A stretch of DNA of 64,000 nt, taken from positions 10,645,745-10,709,744 of the forward strand of contig CM030868.1 of assembly GCA_018105865.1 (NCBI GenBank). The letters are read 5' to 3'. The stretch comes from Metaphire vulgaris (taxonomy: Eukaryota; Annelida; Clitellata; Crassiclitellata; Megascolecidae). Made by a program: the position numbers and the translations under genes. Under the pieces are notes generated by a model, which was given only the letters and a program-made list of their open reading frames with translations, made no database searches and had not been told where the DNA came from. This document shows, one piece after another, positions 40,910 through 52,218 of this stretch; within the stretch, counting starts at the first letter, position 1, and each line of letters begins with the position of its first letter.

Positions 40910-40910
40910 T
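40630..40910 (+). mobile_element. Truncated LINE 3' end with (ATT)n
   Basis: Codes for RVVDKWNSLNKVGVTIETV and GYLGKLGY plus stop, then the same tail as 22434-23105 and about 75 bp of ATT units. Confidence 0.88.
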
Positions 40911-40954
40911 TTGGGCAGCAGGCATGCAGTAGGCTATACAGTCTCCTGATAGAC

Positions 40955-41304
40955 CAGTGGTTCTTAAACGGGAGTACTCGTACCCCTTGGGGTACTTGAA
41001 GGACGTTGTGGGGGTACTGAATAATCCCGGAATAAAGTTGAAGACTTTACTACAATTTACCCTGTATACTATGCAAATACCGTATAAATATTATTTACTA
41101 AATTAGAAATTCTAAAGAAAAATCCCACTTTCTGGCTTATGGCACAATCTGTGACAGATGCTTGTTTTTTTCTGTTTATAATTATTTTCAATATATTGCA
41201 GAGCACAAACTTTTGTCCTGGGATAAGGTACTCTAGTAGTGGGTACTTCGTTCTCTTATACTTGTGTCAGGGGTACGTAATCGTAAAAAGGTTAAGAACC
41301 ACTG
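40955..41304. mobile_element. hAT-type MITE, CAGTGGTTCTTAAAC ends
   Basis: Ends CAGTGGTTCTTAAACGGG and GGTTAAGAACCACTG; flanks TGATAGAC and TAATAGGC (6 of 8). Interior rich in GGGGTACT and GTACCCC. Confidence 0.87.
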
Positions 41305-41324
41305 TAATAGGCCAATGTACATTT

Positions 41325-41470
41325 ATATGGTGATATCGTCCAGTCAGCATATAATGGGTCGTGCACGTCTTCTGACTCATTCAACAAGTCCTCTCAGCAC
41401 ACCGCTTTCAATGACTGAGTGTGATTGTCTCATCACGTGCCCAAAGTACCTCAACTTCCTTGACTTTACA
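41325..41470 (-). mobile_element. LINE C-terminal fragment
   Basis: Minus strand reads RKLRYFGHVMRQSHSVIESG and, after a stop, a G-R-P-type segment and W/L-D-D-I, the end of a non-LTR polyprotein. Confidence 0.7.
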
Positions 41471-42006
41471 TTATTTAGTACATGGGTCTCCAGCTCAAAT
41501 TTCACGGAGGGTCACGTCGGGAATTTGTCAGCGACCTGCGGGTCGCATAGCTGAGAAAGTGTGAAACAATGAAATATAAAGTTAATATATTAAAGTGAAA
41601 GTGGTGTGGAGAAAAGGCTGAACAGTAGGCTACATGCCCAAGGACGGATCTTTGTGGCGCTCCGTATTCTACACTGTGGGATACAGAAATTTGTTTAAGA
41701 CAGGACACTCGGAAAGACCGAGATTTGAGATAAGATGTAAATTAGTGGTGACTTTTTTCAGATATACCAAACCAGCGGGAGAGTCGCTCAAGCAAAATTC
41801 TGTGATCTATGGTATCAAATGTAGCGGAGAGATCAAAGAGACAAAGGCCAGTAGCCTAACTTGTCGGAGACCAATTGCAGTTAAGAGTCTGTCATGAATG
41901 TAGGCGAGGACGGTTTCAGTTGAGTGTAGGCAGACTGATGAGCATTAGGCTATATAGTGAGTTATTCGAAAGAAAGCACAATTTTCTCGATTAGTTTTGA
42001 TAGAAG

Positions 42007-43617
42007 CAGGCATGTTAGTGCTTGGCCTTGTGCTTGGCCTTGTGCTGTGCTTAAGTACCAAAACGCAAGTGCTTGTGCTTGGCCTTGGCCTTGGACTACG
42101 AGTGCTTGGCCTTGTGCTTGGCCTTGAGCCTTAGGTGCTTGGCCTTGTGCTTGGCCTTGTGCCTTAGGTGCTTGGCCTTGTGCCTTAGGTGCTTGTTATC
42201 AAGCAACAGAATCAGGTAAAACTTGAACTTTGTAAGTATTTCATAATATTTCTAAATAATGCACACAAAGTTTGTACCATTTGTAGTAGCTACAACTACA
42301 ATAGTCAATACAGACCAAATCTTCAGTGCCTGTCAATCTCTACACTTATAGCTGCTATTTGTTCAGAAAATTTGCATTGCACTTCAGATAAACGAGTATT
42401 TCAAGCAACGCATCAGTCGTACGAGGACGATTAATTTTGGTCTCATTATCAACCCACTGTGAAAGAAAATTCTCTCAACAGGGGCTGAACTAGCTGGTGA
42501 ATAGAAGATGCTCGAAAACAGTGGTGTAAGATATGAGAACTGTTTAATCACACACAGTTGCTGCAGATCTTTGTCTTCAACAGAGAAATCAGAAGAATTA
42601 ATTTTTTGCAGGTAACATGTAAGCTGCAACTTTGGAGTTGCTGGAGGTTGATTGAACAGATTCTCCTGGACATAAACACAAAGCAACTTGAACCTCCTGG
42701 ACATAAACACAAAGCAACTTGAACTTGCTGTACTTGATGTTAATTTTGTTCGCGGCACTATGCCAGTGGTTCTCAATCCGTGGTCAGCGGACCAAAAGTG
42801 GTCCGCGAGAGGGGGTCTAGTGACTAGTGGTCCGCGGCAAAATTCTGAAAATACGTTAATAAAAATTAGACATATATATTTTCCATAGAGCAAGCAGCAC
42901 AATTAAGTAAGGTGACGACTTCTTTTGCTTGTCGGGGCACTGGCGAGAGACGAAGATCACACGCGATTACCTTTTTTGCTTTTCATAATTTTTCTCAATT
43001 TTCAGGTGGTCCGCGAGATATTTTTGATTTTCAAAAGTGGTCCGCGAGGCAAAGGGGTCTGAGAACCACTGCGCTATGCAACATCAAAAGTAAAAAAATA
43101 CACATGTATAGTCTACATTTGAGCATATTTGATATTCCACATAATGCGTAACAAAAAATGGAATGTCGAATTCTCACCATTTTGTCCAGCAGGTTTACGA
43201 TAGTGATCAAAAAATCTTGATTTCTTGGCTACGTTGTTGCAGCTTTCTAGTTGTTAGCCCTGCTGCCCCCCGGATATACAGTATTGGCCATTGCCTTGCT
43301 GATCATACACCTTTCCCACAGCTAGTTTTAGAAAGGCTAAGCGTCTAAGATTAAGCAGCAACTGACAAGTACATGCTGAAATAGACAGCCTTTTCGCTTA
43401 GGCTCAAAAATACAGTACCTTTCAAATAACATTGCCAGCTTGCTTGTACTTGTGTTTTAATGTAAAGTGCTTGTGCTTGGCCTTGGTCTTGAACTATGAG
43501 TGCTTGGCCTTGTGCTTGGCATTGTGCCTTAGGTGCTTGGCCTTGTGCTTGACCTTCAGCCTTAGGTGCTTGGGCTTGTGTTTGGCCTTGTGCCTTAGGT
43601 GCTTGTTAACAAGCCTG
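42007..43617. mobile_element. hAT-type element with TGCTTGGCCTTG minisatellites and transposase remnant
   Basis: Perfect duplication GATAGAAG (41999-42006 and 43618-43625); ends CAGGCATGTTAGTGC and GCTTGTTAACAAGCCTG. Arrays of GTGCTTGGCCTTGTGCTTGG and GCCTTAGGTGCTTG lie just inside both ends in the same orientation. A minus-strand frame within 42384-42640 reads PASSAPVERIFFHSGLIMRP, the hAT dimerisation signature. A second MITE is nested at 42764-43071. The element sits inside a LINE RT. Confidence 0.87.
42764..43071. mobile_element. hAT-type MITE, CAGTGGTTCTCAA ends, nested
   Basis: Ends CAGTGGTTCTCAATCC and GTCTGAGAACCACTG; duplication CACTATGC/CGCTATGC (7 of 8) at 42756-42763 and 43072-43079. 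Internal GTGGTCCGCGAG repeats are shared with 56820-57036. Variants of the TTTTGCTTGTC motif occur near 42915. Confidence 0.93.
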
Positions 43618-43875
43618 GATAGAAGAGAAAGATTTGAGATAGGGCGATAGTCATAAAGGTCTTCTCTGTCAAGACCACGCTTGTTATGAGAGGAGTGATA
43701 AGAGTAGTTTATTAACATGGGTGGAAAAGTGCTGCCAAAGATAAGAGAAGGTTAATGACTCTAGTTATGATTGGCGTAAGCACAGTGGCACACTGTTTGA
43801 GCAGTTTTTGCTGCCAACTATTTTGACCGAGCATTACTGCGACCTTCAGTTTCGATCTCACTTGGATTAATGAGA

Positions 43876-43935
43876 TCGACACCCATTAATAATGTGATTT
43901 TAAGTGGTTTAGGAGGCTAAGTAGGCCTGTGTGAA
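43876..43935 (-). mobile_element. LINE 3' tail, solo, reverse orientation
   Basis: AATAATGTGATTTTAAGTGG and GGAGGCTAAGTAGGCCTGTG are the reverse complement of the tail at 17809. Confidence 0.75.
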
Positions 43936-44382
43936 AATAATATAATACTGAAGTTAGGCAGAGTTTATTGGGACATGGTGCTTGGATGGACGATCGCCCC
44001 GGGATTTAGTCGTTGTACCGGCGCCAACCAGGCCATTCGTCACTTAGACATGGGTTAATTGGTGCTCAGTCTCAAGCCGCGAGGTATAGGGTACTAATCC
44101 AGGAAAATTAGCTTTTAAAGAGTATTATTTTTTCTTGGTATTTGCTAATGTCTATTTTGTGCATTGATAGATAATGTAAAGCTGCTTAGGTTAATTTGCA
44201 TAGCATAAGGTTCTATATCAGGAAAACTTATCAATTAAAATTAAATTCATCGAATCAATCTGCATCAACTGGAATTTGTCTTATTCGCTTCTCAGCTGCT
44301 GAGAATAGGCACGTATGGACAGACATGGCAACATAGGACATGACCTATGCAAGAAAACAACCAATTATCCGGTGCAAAGGTG
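43936..44382. promoter_or_regulatory. Region upstream of gene 2 start, no defined promoter
   Basis: If exon 1 is the first exon, the promoter should lie here. I see no TATA box at a convincing distance; the stretch 43970-44100 is GC-richer than its surroundings and may be another repeat. No functional claim is made. Confidence 0.2.
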
Positions 44383-44431
44383 ATGAACACAGAAGAAATG
44401 AAGCCAGCAGTTGAAAGCAAAGAAGAGAGAA
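44383..44431 (+). CDS. Gene 2 exon 1: start codon and acidic/basic lead
   Basis: ATG follows GGTG and opens a 49-nt coding exon of 16 codons rich in Glu and Lys (MNTEEMKPAVESKEER). The donor is A|gtacgt, phase 1, which matches exon 2 exactly. The ATG choice rests on this phase match; no upstream exon was seen. Confidence 0.6.
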
Positions 44432-47400
44432 GTACGTTAATGTCAAAATTTGTTGAATTTTATATCCAATATCACTAAATCAATCAATCAATCAATCAGG
44501 CTTTAACTGCATTGCCATAATGCACTTAGCATCAGTTGATAGTCTGGTCACAGCGAAACCCTCAAGCGAAATTCGCCTCCAAGTCGTTCATGGTTGCCTT
44601 ATGGACTATGAAGTGTGGTGATGATGATGACGACGATGACGACGACGATGATGACTGTGATTCTATTTATGTAATTTTCGTTGAAAGGTACTGGCTTCAA
44701 AAAAACTAGAAGCTTATTTTCCAAATCACAAATTACTCTTGACAAATATGTAAAATGTTCATAGGGCAGAGAAATTCAGCAATAAAGGAACAAATTCGTG
44801 ACATGTACGCGGATTTTGTGGACGAGGTCAACGCAGAGGAAGTCTTTGACCTGTTAATTCAAAAAAGGATAATCGACATCCATCATAAACAGGAGTTCGT
44901 GTACAATGCGACGCCGAGAAATATCTGTCGAAATCTTCTTTTTTGGCTCTTTAAATGTTCCAACAACGAGGCGTTTATTGTTCTTAGGGAAGCTCTCAAG
45001 AAATCCTACCCTTGGATTGTCGATGAAATTGACGCCGGTGAGCTTGAACTGAGTTTCAACGCACATCGAATCGCTTATAAGCGCCACTTTGAGCAACCAG
45101 TAGCCTACATGTACTTTAACCTTGGTGCAATACTAAATTTCAAATAGTTTGTGTCAAATATTGTCGAGTTTTCGATTCTGTTAAAATGAGCAATTATACA
45201 GTTTCCAATTAGCCTAAGCTTGCTATAGCCTATCAATCTAAAAATTCGCCAAATTCAAATCAGAACTTGTTCGTGGTACTTCTCTTCACTCGAACATATG
45301 AGGAACATTCTGAAGGTAGGCCCTAGGGGCTACTTTGTGGCTGAAAATGAGCGAAGACTATAAGGAGTCTGTCTTATCTAAATGATAATAATAATTATGC
45401 ACTTCTATAGCACCAGTTCTAATACCCAAGGGTATCTACCAATCGATGGTACTTCGGAATTCATCCGCAGAAGACCCGGTCATTCCGATTCTTATGTGCC
45501 TTACGACAGAACAATAAAGAGAAAAAGGCACAAAGAGGAAGAGACAATACGAGCATAGCAGAAATACAAATGTTACATATCCGATAAGCTTGTAACTTGC
45601 AGGGCGTGGCCAATGTAGTTTGTCTATGTACTTTTAAAAAATGAAATTCTGTCGTTTCTTCAACATTACTGTATATATGATTTAAGAATAATTTAATATA
45701 ATAATAGCAAGGGCAGTGTGAGAGCGAATCTTACCGAAACTTAAACGTTTTGCTAAACTGCAAAGGGCGTGCATTACATTATTTGGTTGTTATACTTCAT
45801 AATATGATATAGGAATTCGTCGAAGCGCAATACAACCGAAGCCCAACAGTCGAAGTCAAACACCGTCGGAGGGTAGGCACTTATGTAGGCGTAGCCTAAC
45901 TATTTCGTCTGCATATAGAGCAACTTCATTGTCATTATTATATGGTCTGCTATATACCTATTAACGGTATGACATGTGACTGCGAATATTCTGCATTCGC
46001 TTTTCAAATGCGGTCATAGCAAATAAAATCCCACATGAGGTATTGTGAAGCAGCAAAAAGCAAGAAAAGAACTTTAGCATGTGAATAACGCGTGGTTATA
46101 CACGGTATAGGTCGAGCCCATATAATTGAGAAATAACCATAAAGAAGGCTATAATCTTTCAAGATGACTATTTCAATTAAGCCAAAAGAGTGCTGTACAG
46201 AGGTTGGGAATATAAAACGGCAATTCTTACCAATTTCTAAACAGTAAAGAACTTAAGTGCATGGAAAAAACGTGGTTACACGATGGATCGATCCACTATG
46301 ATTGGGAATTAACCATCAAATGTGGCCTATCAGGAGGACTATCTCAATAAAGTCAGAAATGATCATACTCGGGTCTGTACAATCGTGAAAATGAAAACGA
46401 AAATTCTTCAAATTAAGCATTCAATTAAATCGATAGTTAATCAATGTCCATAACTCATTCCTTTTTAACTCTAGTGCCTCACTCCCCAAAAGGAAACTTA
46501 GGCCTAATTTAGGTTTGTTGTTTGCACGCTGACTGTAACAGCACACTGCACATCTTAAACGATGCAGTACTAGGCTACCACTAATGATGACCTAGTCGGA
46601 TATTTGATTTTCCTAATAATGTCTAATTTCAAATTATTCAAGATGCAAGATTTTCAGGATTTTATTCATTATCAGTTACACAATAACATATTTCCAGAAG
46701 TGTTTTCAGCGCTAATTAACAGAAGTACATTTAAATAAACATCTGGATACAATACTGGGTAAACAAAGTTTAAACTAAAGATCTCTATTATTGATTCAAG
46801 ACAAATAGAAACTATGATCGATTCAATAATTCAGTAGATAATTTCTTCGTAATATTCTGCCCTTAGGCAGGTTTCGTATTCCAATTTCGCCATTCATTCC
46901 TGTTCATAGCTTTCTCCTTTAGGTCTTTATAGTCCTTTTCCATCATCCAGTCAAGTAGCATCTTTCGTGGTCTTCCCTTGGTCTTTTCCCCCTCTAGTTG
47001 TCCTTCTATTATTTCCCTTGGGAGTGAGCCCCCTCTCATTATATGTCCCATCCAGGTCTTTTGTCTTTTTCTTATTGTGTCGATCATCTCTTTCTTTTCG
47101 TCCACCTGTTTCAGTGTTTCAGTACTTCCTCGTTTGTCTTATGTTCTGTCCAGCTGATCTTCTCCATTTTTCTCTATATTCACATTTCAAAGGCCTCTAG
47201 TCTTGTTATTTCCTCTTTTCTTAGAGTCCAAGTCTCCGATCCATAAAGTGTCACGCTCCATGTCAGTGTTTTGATAAGTCTTTTCTTCAAGTTTCTGTCT
47301 AATCCTCCTCTCATCAGTTCTTTTCTTTGATAGAATGCCTCTTTCCCCATCGCTATTCTCCTTTTCACTTCCTCCTTGCATCTTGCATCTGCCGTTATGA

Positions 47401-47690
47401 GACTCCCCAGGTAGCAGAATTTCTGGACTTGTTCTATTCTTTCTCCATAAATCGTGATCTTCACTTCTTTTTCTTCTTTCATACTGATGATCATCGTTTT
47501 CGTTTTCTTTGCATGTATTTATTCGCATACCATACTCCTCTGATACTTGAGTTAGTCTATCCATGATTATTTGTAAGTTTTTTTCATTCTTAGCTATCAT
47601 TGCCTGATCGTCAGAAAATCTCAGTGCTTGCATTATTCTTCCTCCTATGCTCACCCCTTCTCTTGTCTCCTCCATCGCCTCTCTGATTAA

Positions 47691-47737
<47 letters not shown>

Positions 47738-48892
47738 ATAGTAGTGGACAGTGGACATCCCTGTCTCACTCCTCTTCCAATTTTTCCTGGTTCAGTTACA
47801 TCCCCCTCTATTCTTATCCTTGCATTTTGCCCATATATAGATTTCCGATTAGTCTTCTTTATTTCCATTCTACTCCAATTTTCCTCAGCGCTCTCATTAG
47901 TTTGACTCAGTCCACCCTGTCAAATGCTTTTTCGAAGTCTACATAGCAAACGTATATACCCATTCCATGTTGTATGCTTCTTTCACTTAGTATTCTTAAT
48001 GCTCCTATGGCTTCCATGGTTCCTTTTTCTTTTCTAAAACCATACTGATCTTCACCAATAAACTTTTTTGCGTCTGCCTTTGCCTGTAGGCCTATTCTGT
48101 TGAGTATCTTCAGCATAATCTTTGATGCGTAGATAATTATGTATTTCTAAATAAAATGACAGGTAAGCTGGAAACAGGTGATTCACTGATTGAATGATTG
48201 CAGATTATATAATAATCAGTTAATTATTATAATTATAATCTGCAAGATAGCCTACTCAATAGAACATACAGTAATAGAATTTTTAAATAACAGTCAGAAG
48301 ATAAGCTTTACTAACCTGCAGTCAAACAATGTGGTTAACGTAGATTTTATCTGTAATCCGGTTTTAAATCCGTTACACCCATAATTTCGACTATACAATA
48401 ACTGAATATCAATAAAAGTGTATCAAGTAGTAATAATAATTTTACCGACTTTTCAATAGTTTCAAGTCCTCCTGGCCAAGTTTCGACATCTGCATGGAAT
48501 CCATCAACATCGTCAACATCGACTAGCATCGTACCAGGTTGGATTTTTTTCTAATACAGTAAATTCTTAGTCTGTCGATAAAATTAGTAGAATACTGTGT
48601 TACTGATCTTCTACAGGAAAGCTTCTATGGCTTTGTGAAAGATTCCTAGTTTTCTGTGGAAAATATCAAAGATTAAATCGTACACAAAAGAGATGTGAAT
48701 AAAAAACGCCAATTAATTCAGTTTTCTGAATCGTATATATGCTAATTTAATTTTTAATCCCGATCTTTTGGCACGAAGATTTTGTGTGATATTGATATAA
48801 TAGGCACAGAGGTAGTTTGTGGTGATGAGGTAAATCATAACGTTGGCCTACGCTGCATTTAATGAGAGTTAGCGGTAGACTGGGATTTTATG

Positions 48893-48965
<73 letters not shown>

Positions 48966-51900
48966 GCCTTTTGTACATGACTCTTCCACAATTGCCTGTC
49001 TTGTGCCGTGAGGTAGTTTGTGGTGATGTGGCTACGTGTTGAAGGTATAAGAGGCGCCAGGCACAGATGTCGTCCCACCATTCTCTATTTGGATTTAATT
49101 TCTTCCCTCTGCCTTCTATTTTTCCAAGTATTTGTTCTTTATTATGGGGTCGTATACAATTGAATAACTTAGAAGGGTTAAATTTTATTTTCATTATGTT
49201 AGTACACGAGCACTAAATATATATTTACAATGATATACTGAACAGTGAACATAGGCTTACATGTAAGATTATGCACATGCCTTGTTTAACAGTTTCCCAA
49301 AAGCCTTCTGGTTGTTTTGCAGTTTACTACAATCCAACACAATCGCCGGACATCGAGTCAGGTTCGCTTCTTTTAAAAAGGAAATAAAATTCGACGTCGT
49401 TTGACAATAATATACCATAAAGGGGTGTTATTGGCAATACCCTTGATACAAAATCAGTGTGATATTTCTATGGGGAAATTCACAATTCCCAGTCATTGCT
49501 TGTTGACTTCTCCCACCATTAGGGCACTACAGAGAGCAAGTGGGAAAGTTTCAAGCTGTCACTAACTTATTCAGCTAATTTATTTAACATAATGAAACAA
49601 TTAAAAGCTCCTTCCATGACTTCCAAATATTACCCTCTATCTGAGAAAAAAGACAGAGGAACTGGATTGGACGCGTATTAAGGGGAGAAACATTGCTTAG
49701 AACAGTAATTGAGGGAAGTATATCAGGAAGAAAGACAAAAGGAAGACCAAGGAGGATGCTATTGGACTGGATGATGAAAACAGATACACAGCGTCACAAG
49801 ACCTATGCAGAAATCGAAGAAGAAGCAAGACGCAGAGAGGAATGGAAACAATGGAGCCCTGAACCTGTCCCAGGACAGAGAACATGATGATCTGAGTTTA
49901 TTAAATCACAATCAGTATCGCGTGTTATTTGCTCTGGATAGGCCTACTTGTTCAGCATATCTAAGAGTTTGTTTACGGCCTTCAGTGGCGTAACGTGGGG
50001 GGGCACTTTGTTGACAGCCCCCCGGGCCCCGGGCGGGGGAGGGACCCCTGAAGATGGGTCTAAGCTAGGGTTAGGTTAGGGTTAACCCTAACTTAACCCT
50101 AACCCTAACCCTAGAAATGATGTGCTGACGACCTTTTTTCTTTGCTCGTCAGGATAAAAAAGGAGGTGATAACGTTTTTTTTGCTCAGCAGGATAAAAAA
50201 GGAGATGATAACGTTTTTTTTTCTTTTGCTCGTCAGCTCGAAACTCTGGGGCCCCCATGGCAAAGATGCCCCCCGGGCCCCCAAAAGTCACGCTACGCCA
50301 CTGACGGCCTTGCGTATAGTACTTGCGTATAGTAGTTACGTCGTAACACGCTAACGACTAATTAATTAATTATATATTGATCGCGACTTTGAAATACTTG
50401 AGTTTCACGAGAAGTAGGCCTAAAGAATTCTAAGCAAACCACTGATGTTTGTACGGATCTAGGACTTTTGCTCACAGGGCTCATAGGACAAATTATTGCT
50501 CACATGGACTTTTGCTCATAGGCAGTGGCGGTTCCACGTGGGGGATGAGTGGAGATGCATCCCCCACCGGACTTAATTTGCTTGTCAAACCATTTTTGGA
50601 TAAAAGTAAAGTAAAAAGACGGGGAAATCTGCGGGTGATCTTTTTTGCTTGTCAGCCTATTTTTTGGTAAAAGTCTAGAAATAATTATGGAAATATTGCC
50701 TTTTTTGCTTGTCAGCCTTTTTCTTTTTCGGCAACGTTTATTGATTTTCCCCTCTCTTTTCATCCTTGCCACATTGCCACAACCTTCCTATGAATTCATT
50801 TCACCCCACCAAGAAACCCTGGAACCGCCACTGTTCATCGGACAGAAAATCAGCTACTTGCCTACTTGCTCAATTTCAATATTTTATATGCAATTTGTAA
50901 AATTGCACCGTTACATTTCTGTTGCGGCCGAAAGGAGAATGGGTTTCATATTTAGGAGACAGAAGTTAACAAGAGCTCCTAAAGACAGCGAGATCTAGAA
51001 GCTCATAATTTTTACCTTAAATGCGTTCAGGCCCGTCTTTATGTATTGAAAATTGGACACTGTGCCCGGGGCCCCGCGCGTATACAGTAAGGGGCCCCGC
51101 GCGCTCCTTTTTCGAGGATCAGAAAATGGATGTTTTCACCCCGCCGAAACCCCTCATATATGGCCAGTGATGGACAACTAACTAAAAACATTAGTTAAAA
51201 TATAACTAAATTTAAACTAGAAATAAGTAGTCAAACTTTTAATTGCAAACTAACTTTCTAAAACAGTTAACTAAACTAAAAACATATAGTTAAACTTTTT
51301 GCAATTAATTTTCCAACTATTTCCTAGGTATCAGGTATGTGTTCATGAAGACATAGACGATGCTCGCAACATGAACATATCATGAACCGTTTAATCATTA
51401 ATTATTGTCTATTTAATATTTAAGTCTTAGTTTAAACTGCAGGATCACAAGTTTGTCAAGTTTGTTTAGAAAAAATGACCCAGAAAAGTATAGATTGAAA
51501 AGGGACTGTTATTGAGAATTCGGGACACCAACTAAAAAGTTTTAGTTAAACTATTTAGTTATTAACTAATTTTTTAGTTGAACTATAATTTTAGCTAAAC
51601 TATTTATATTTAATTAAACTATGAAGATAACTACAGTAAAAGATTAGTTAAACTTTTAGTTAGTAACTAATTAGTTAACCAGTTGCCCATCACTGTATAT
51701 GGCGAGACCTTAGGCACGTGCTTATACCTTGCCTATGCCTTAAAACGGCCTTGGATCCAATCCATCCGGGGCCCCGCAGACCGCCAGGTACCAGGATCCT
51801 GGACACTGGCAAAAGACCGGCCTGAATGTGTTAGCCTTTGTACTTCGGTAGAACTTTTCCAATAAGTTCTATTTTACTCGTGAAAGAATTGAGATAGGAA

Positions 51901-52169
51901 AGGTGCCAGTTTAAACCGTGTAGAATTATTGGATGTGTCATCACTCTGTGTGTGTTTGTGTGTGTGTGTGATCGTTAGTATTCTCGCCTTCGCTTAATCG
52001 CTGAATAATTTCATTCAGAATAAACTGTCAAGCACAATATTAAAACGAGTAACGCGAAAGTCAAGAGGGTCATAAATTTGACTCGATTCTTTAATCTTTC
52101 CGACCAGGTAGTCTTCAGGTACCGGTATGGCATATAATAATGACTCCAATACAATAAAGACTCCCCAGG

Positions 52170-52218
<49 letters not shown>

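Larger units (their letters stand above)
41500..43735 (-). mobile_element. LINE RT fragment split by a hAT-type insertion
   Basis: Outside the insertion (42007-43617) the minus strand reads DYRPISNLSLLSRL (43626-43680), then LIEKIVLSFE, SAYTQLKPS, LCLFDLSATFDTIDHRILLE, RLSRWFGISEK, and VEYGAPQRSVLG (41640-42006). Stops and a damaged PQGS box (PQRS) show it is inactive. Confidence 0.85.

Noticed and set aside
42013..42210. CRISPR-like regular repeats
   Set aside because: Units are 12-20 bp, continuous, without unique spacers, in an animal genome; a minisatellite in a transposon.
43432..43718. Leu/Cys-rich and Lys/His-rich ORFs near 43.5 kb
   Set aside because: They are readings of the TGCTTGGCCTTG minisatellite in both strands.
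45038..45147. Natural C-terminus of a CARD-only protein
   Set aside because: A strong donor (GCCG|gtgagc) precedes this part and the phase fits the downstream exons; kept only as an intron-retention possibility.
48859..49194. ORFs with Met or Asp runs
   Set aside because: Translations of the (ATC)n microsatellite.
50067..50113. A true telomere or chromosome end
   Set aside because: The TTAGGG-like units are few, head-to-head and enclosed in a MITE with intact ends and target duplication.
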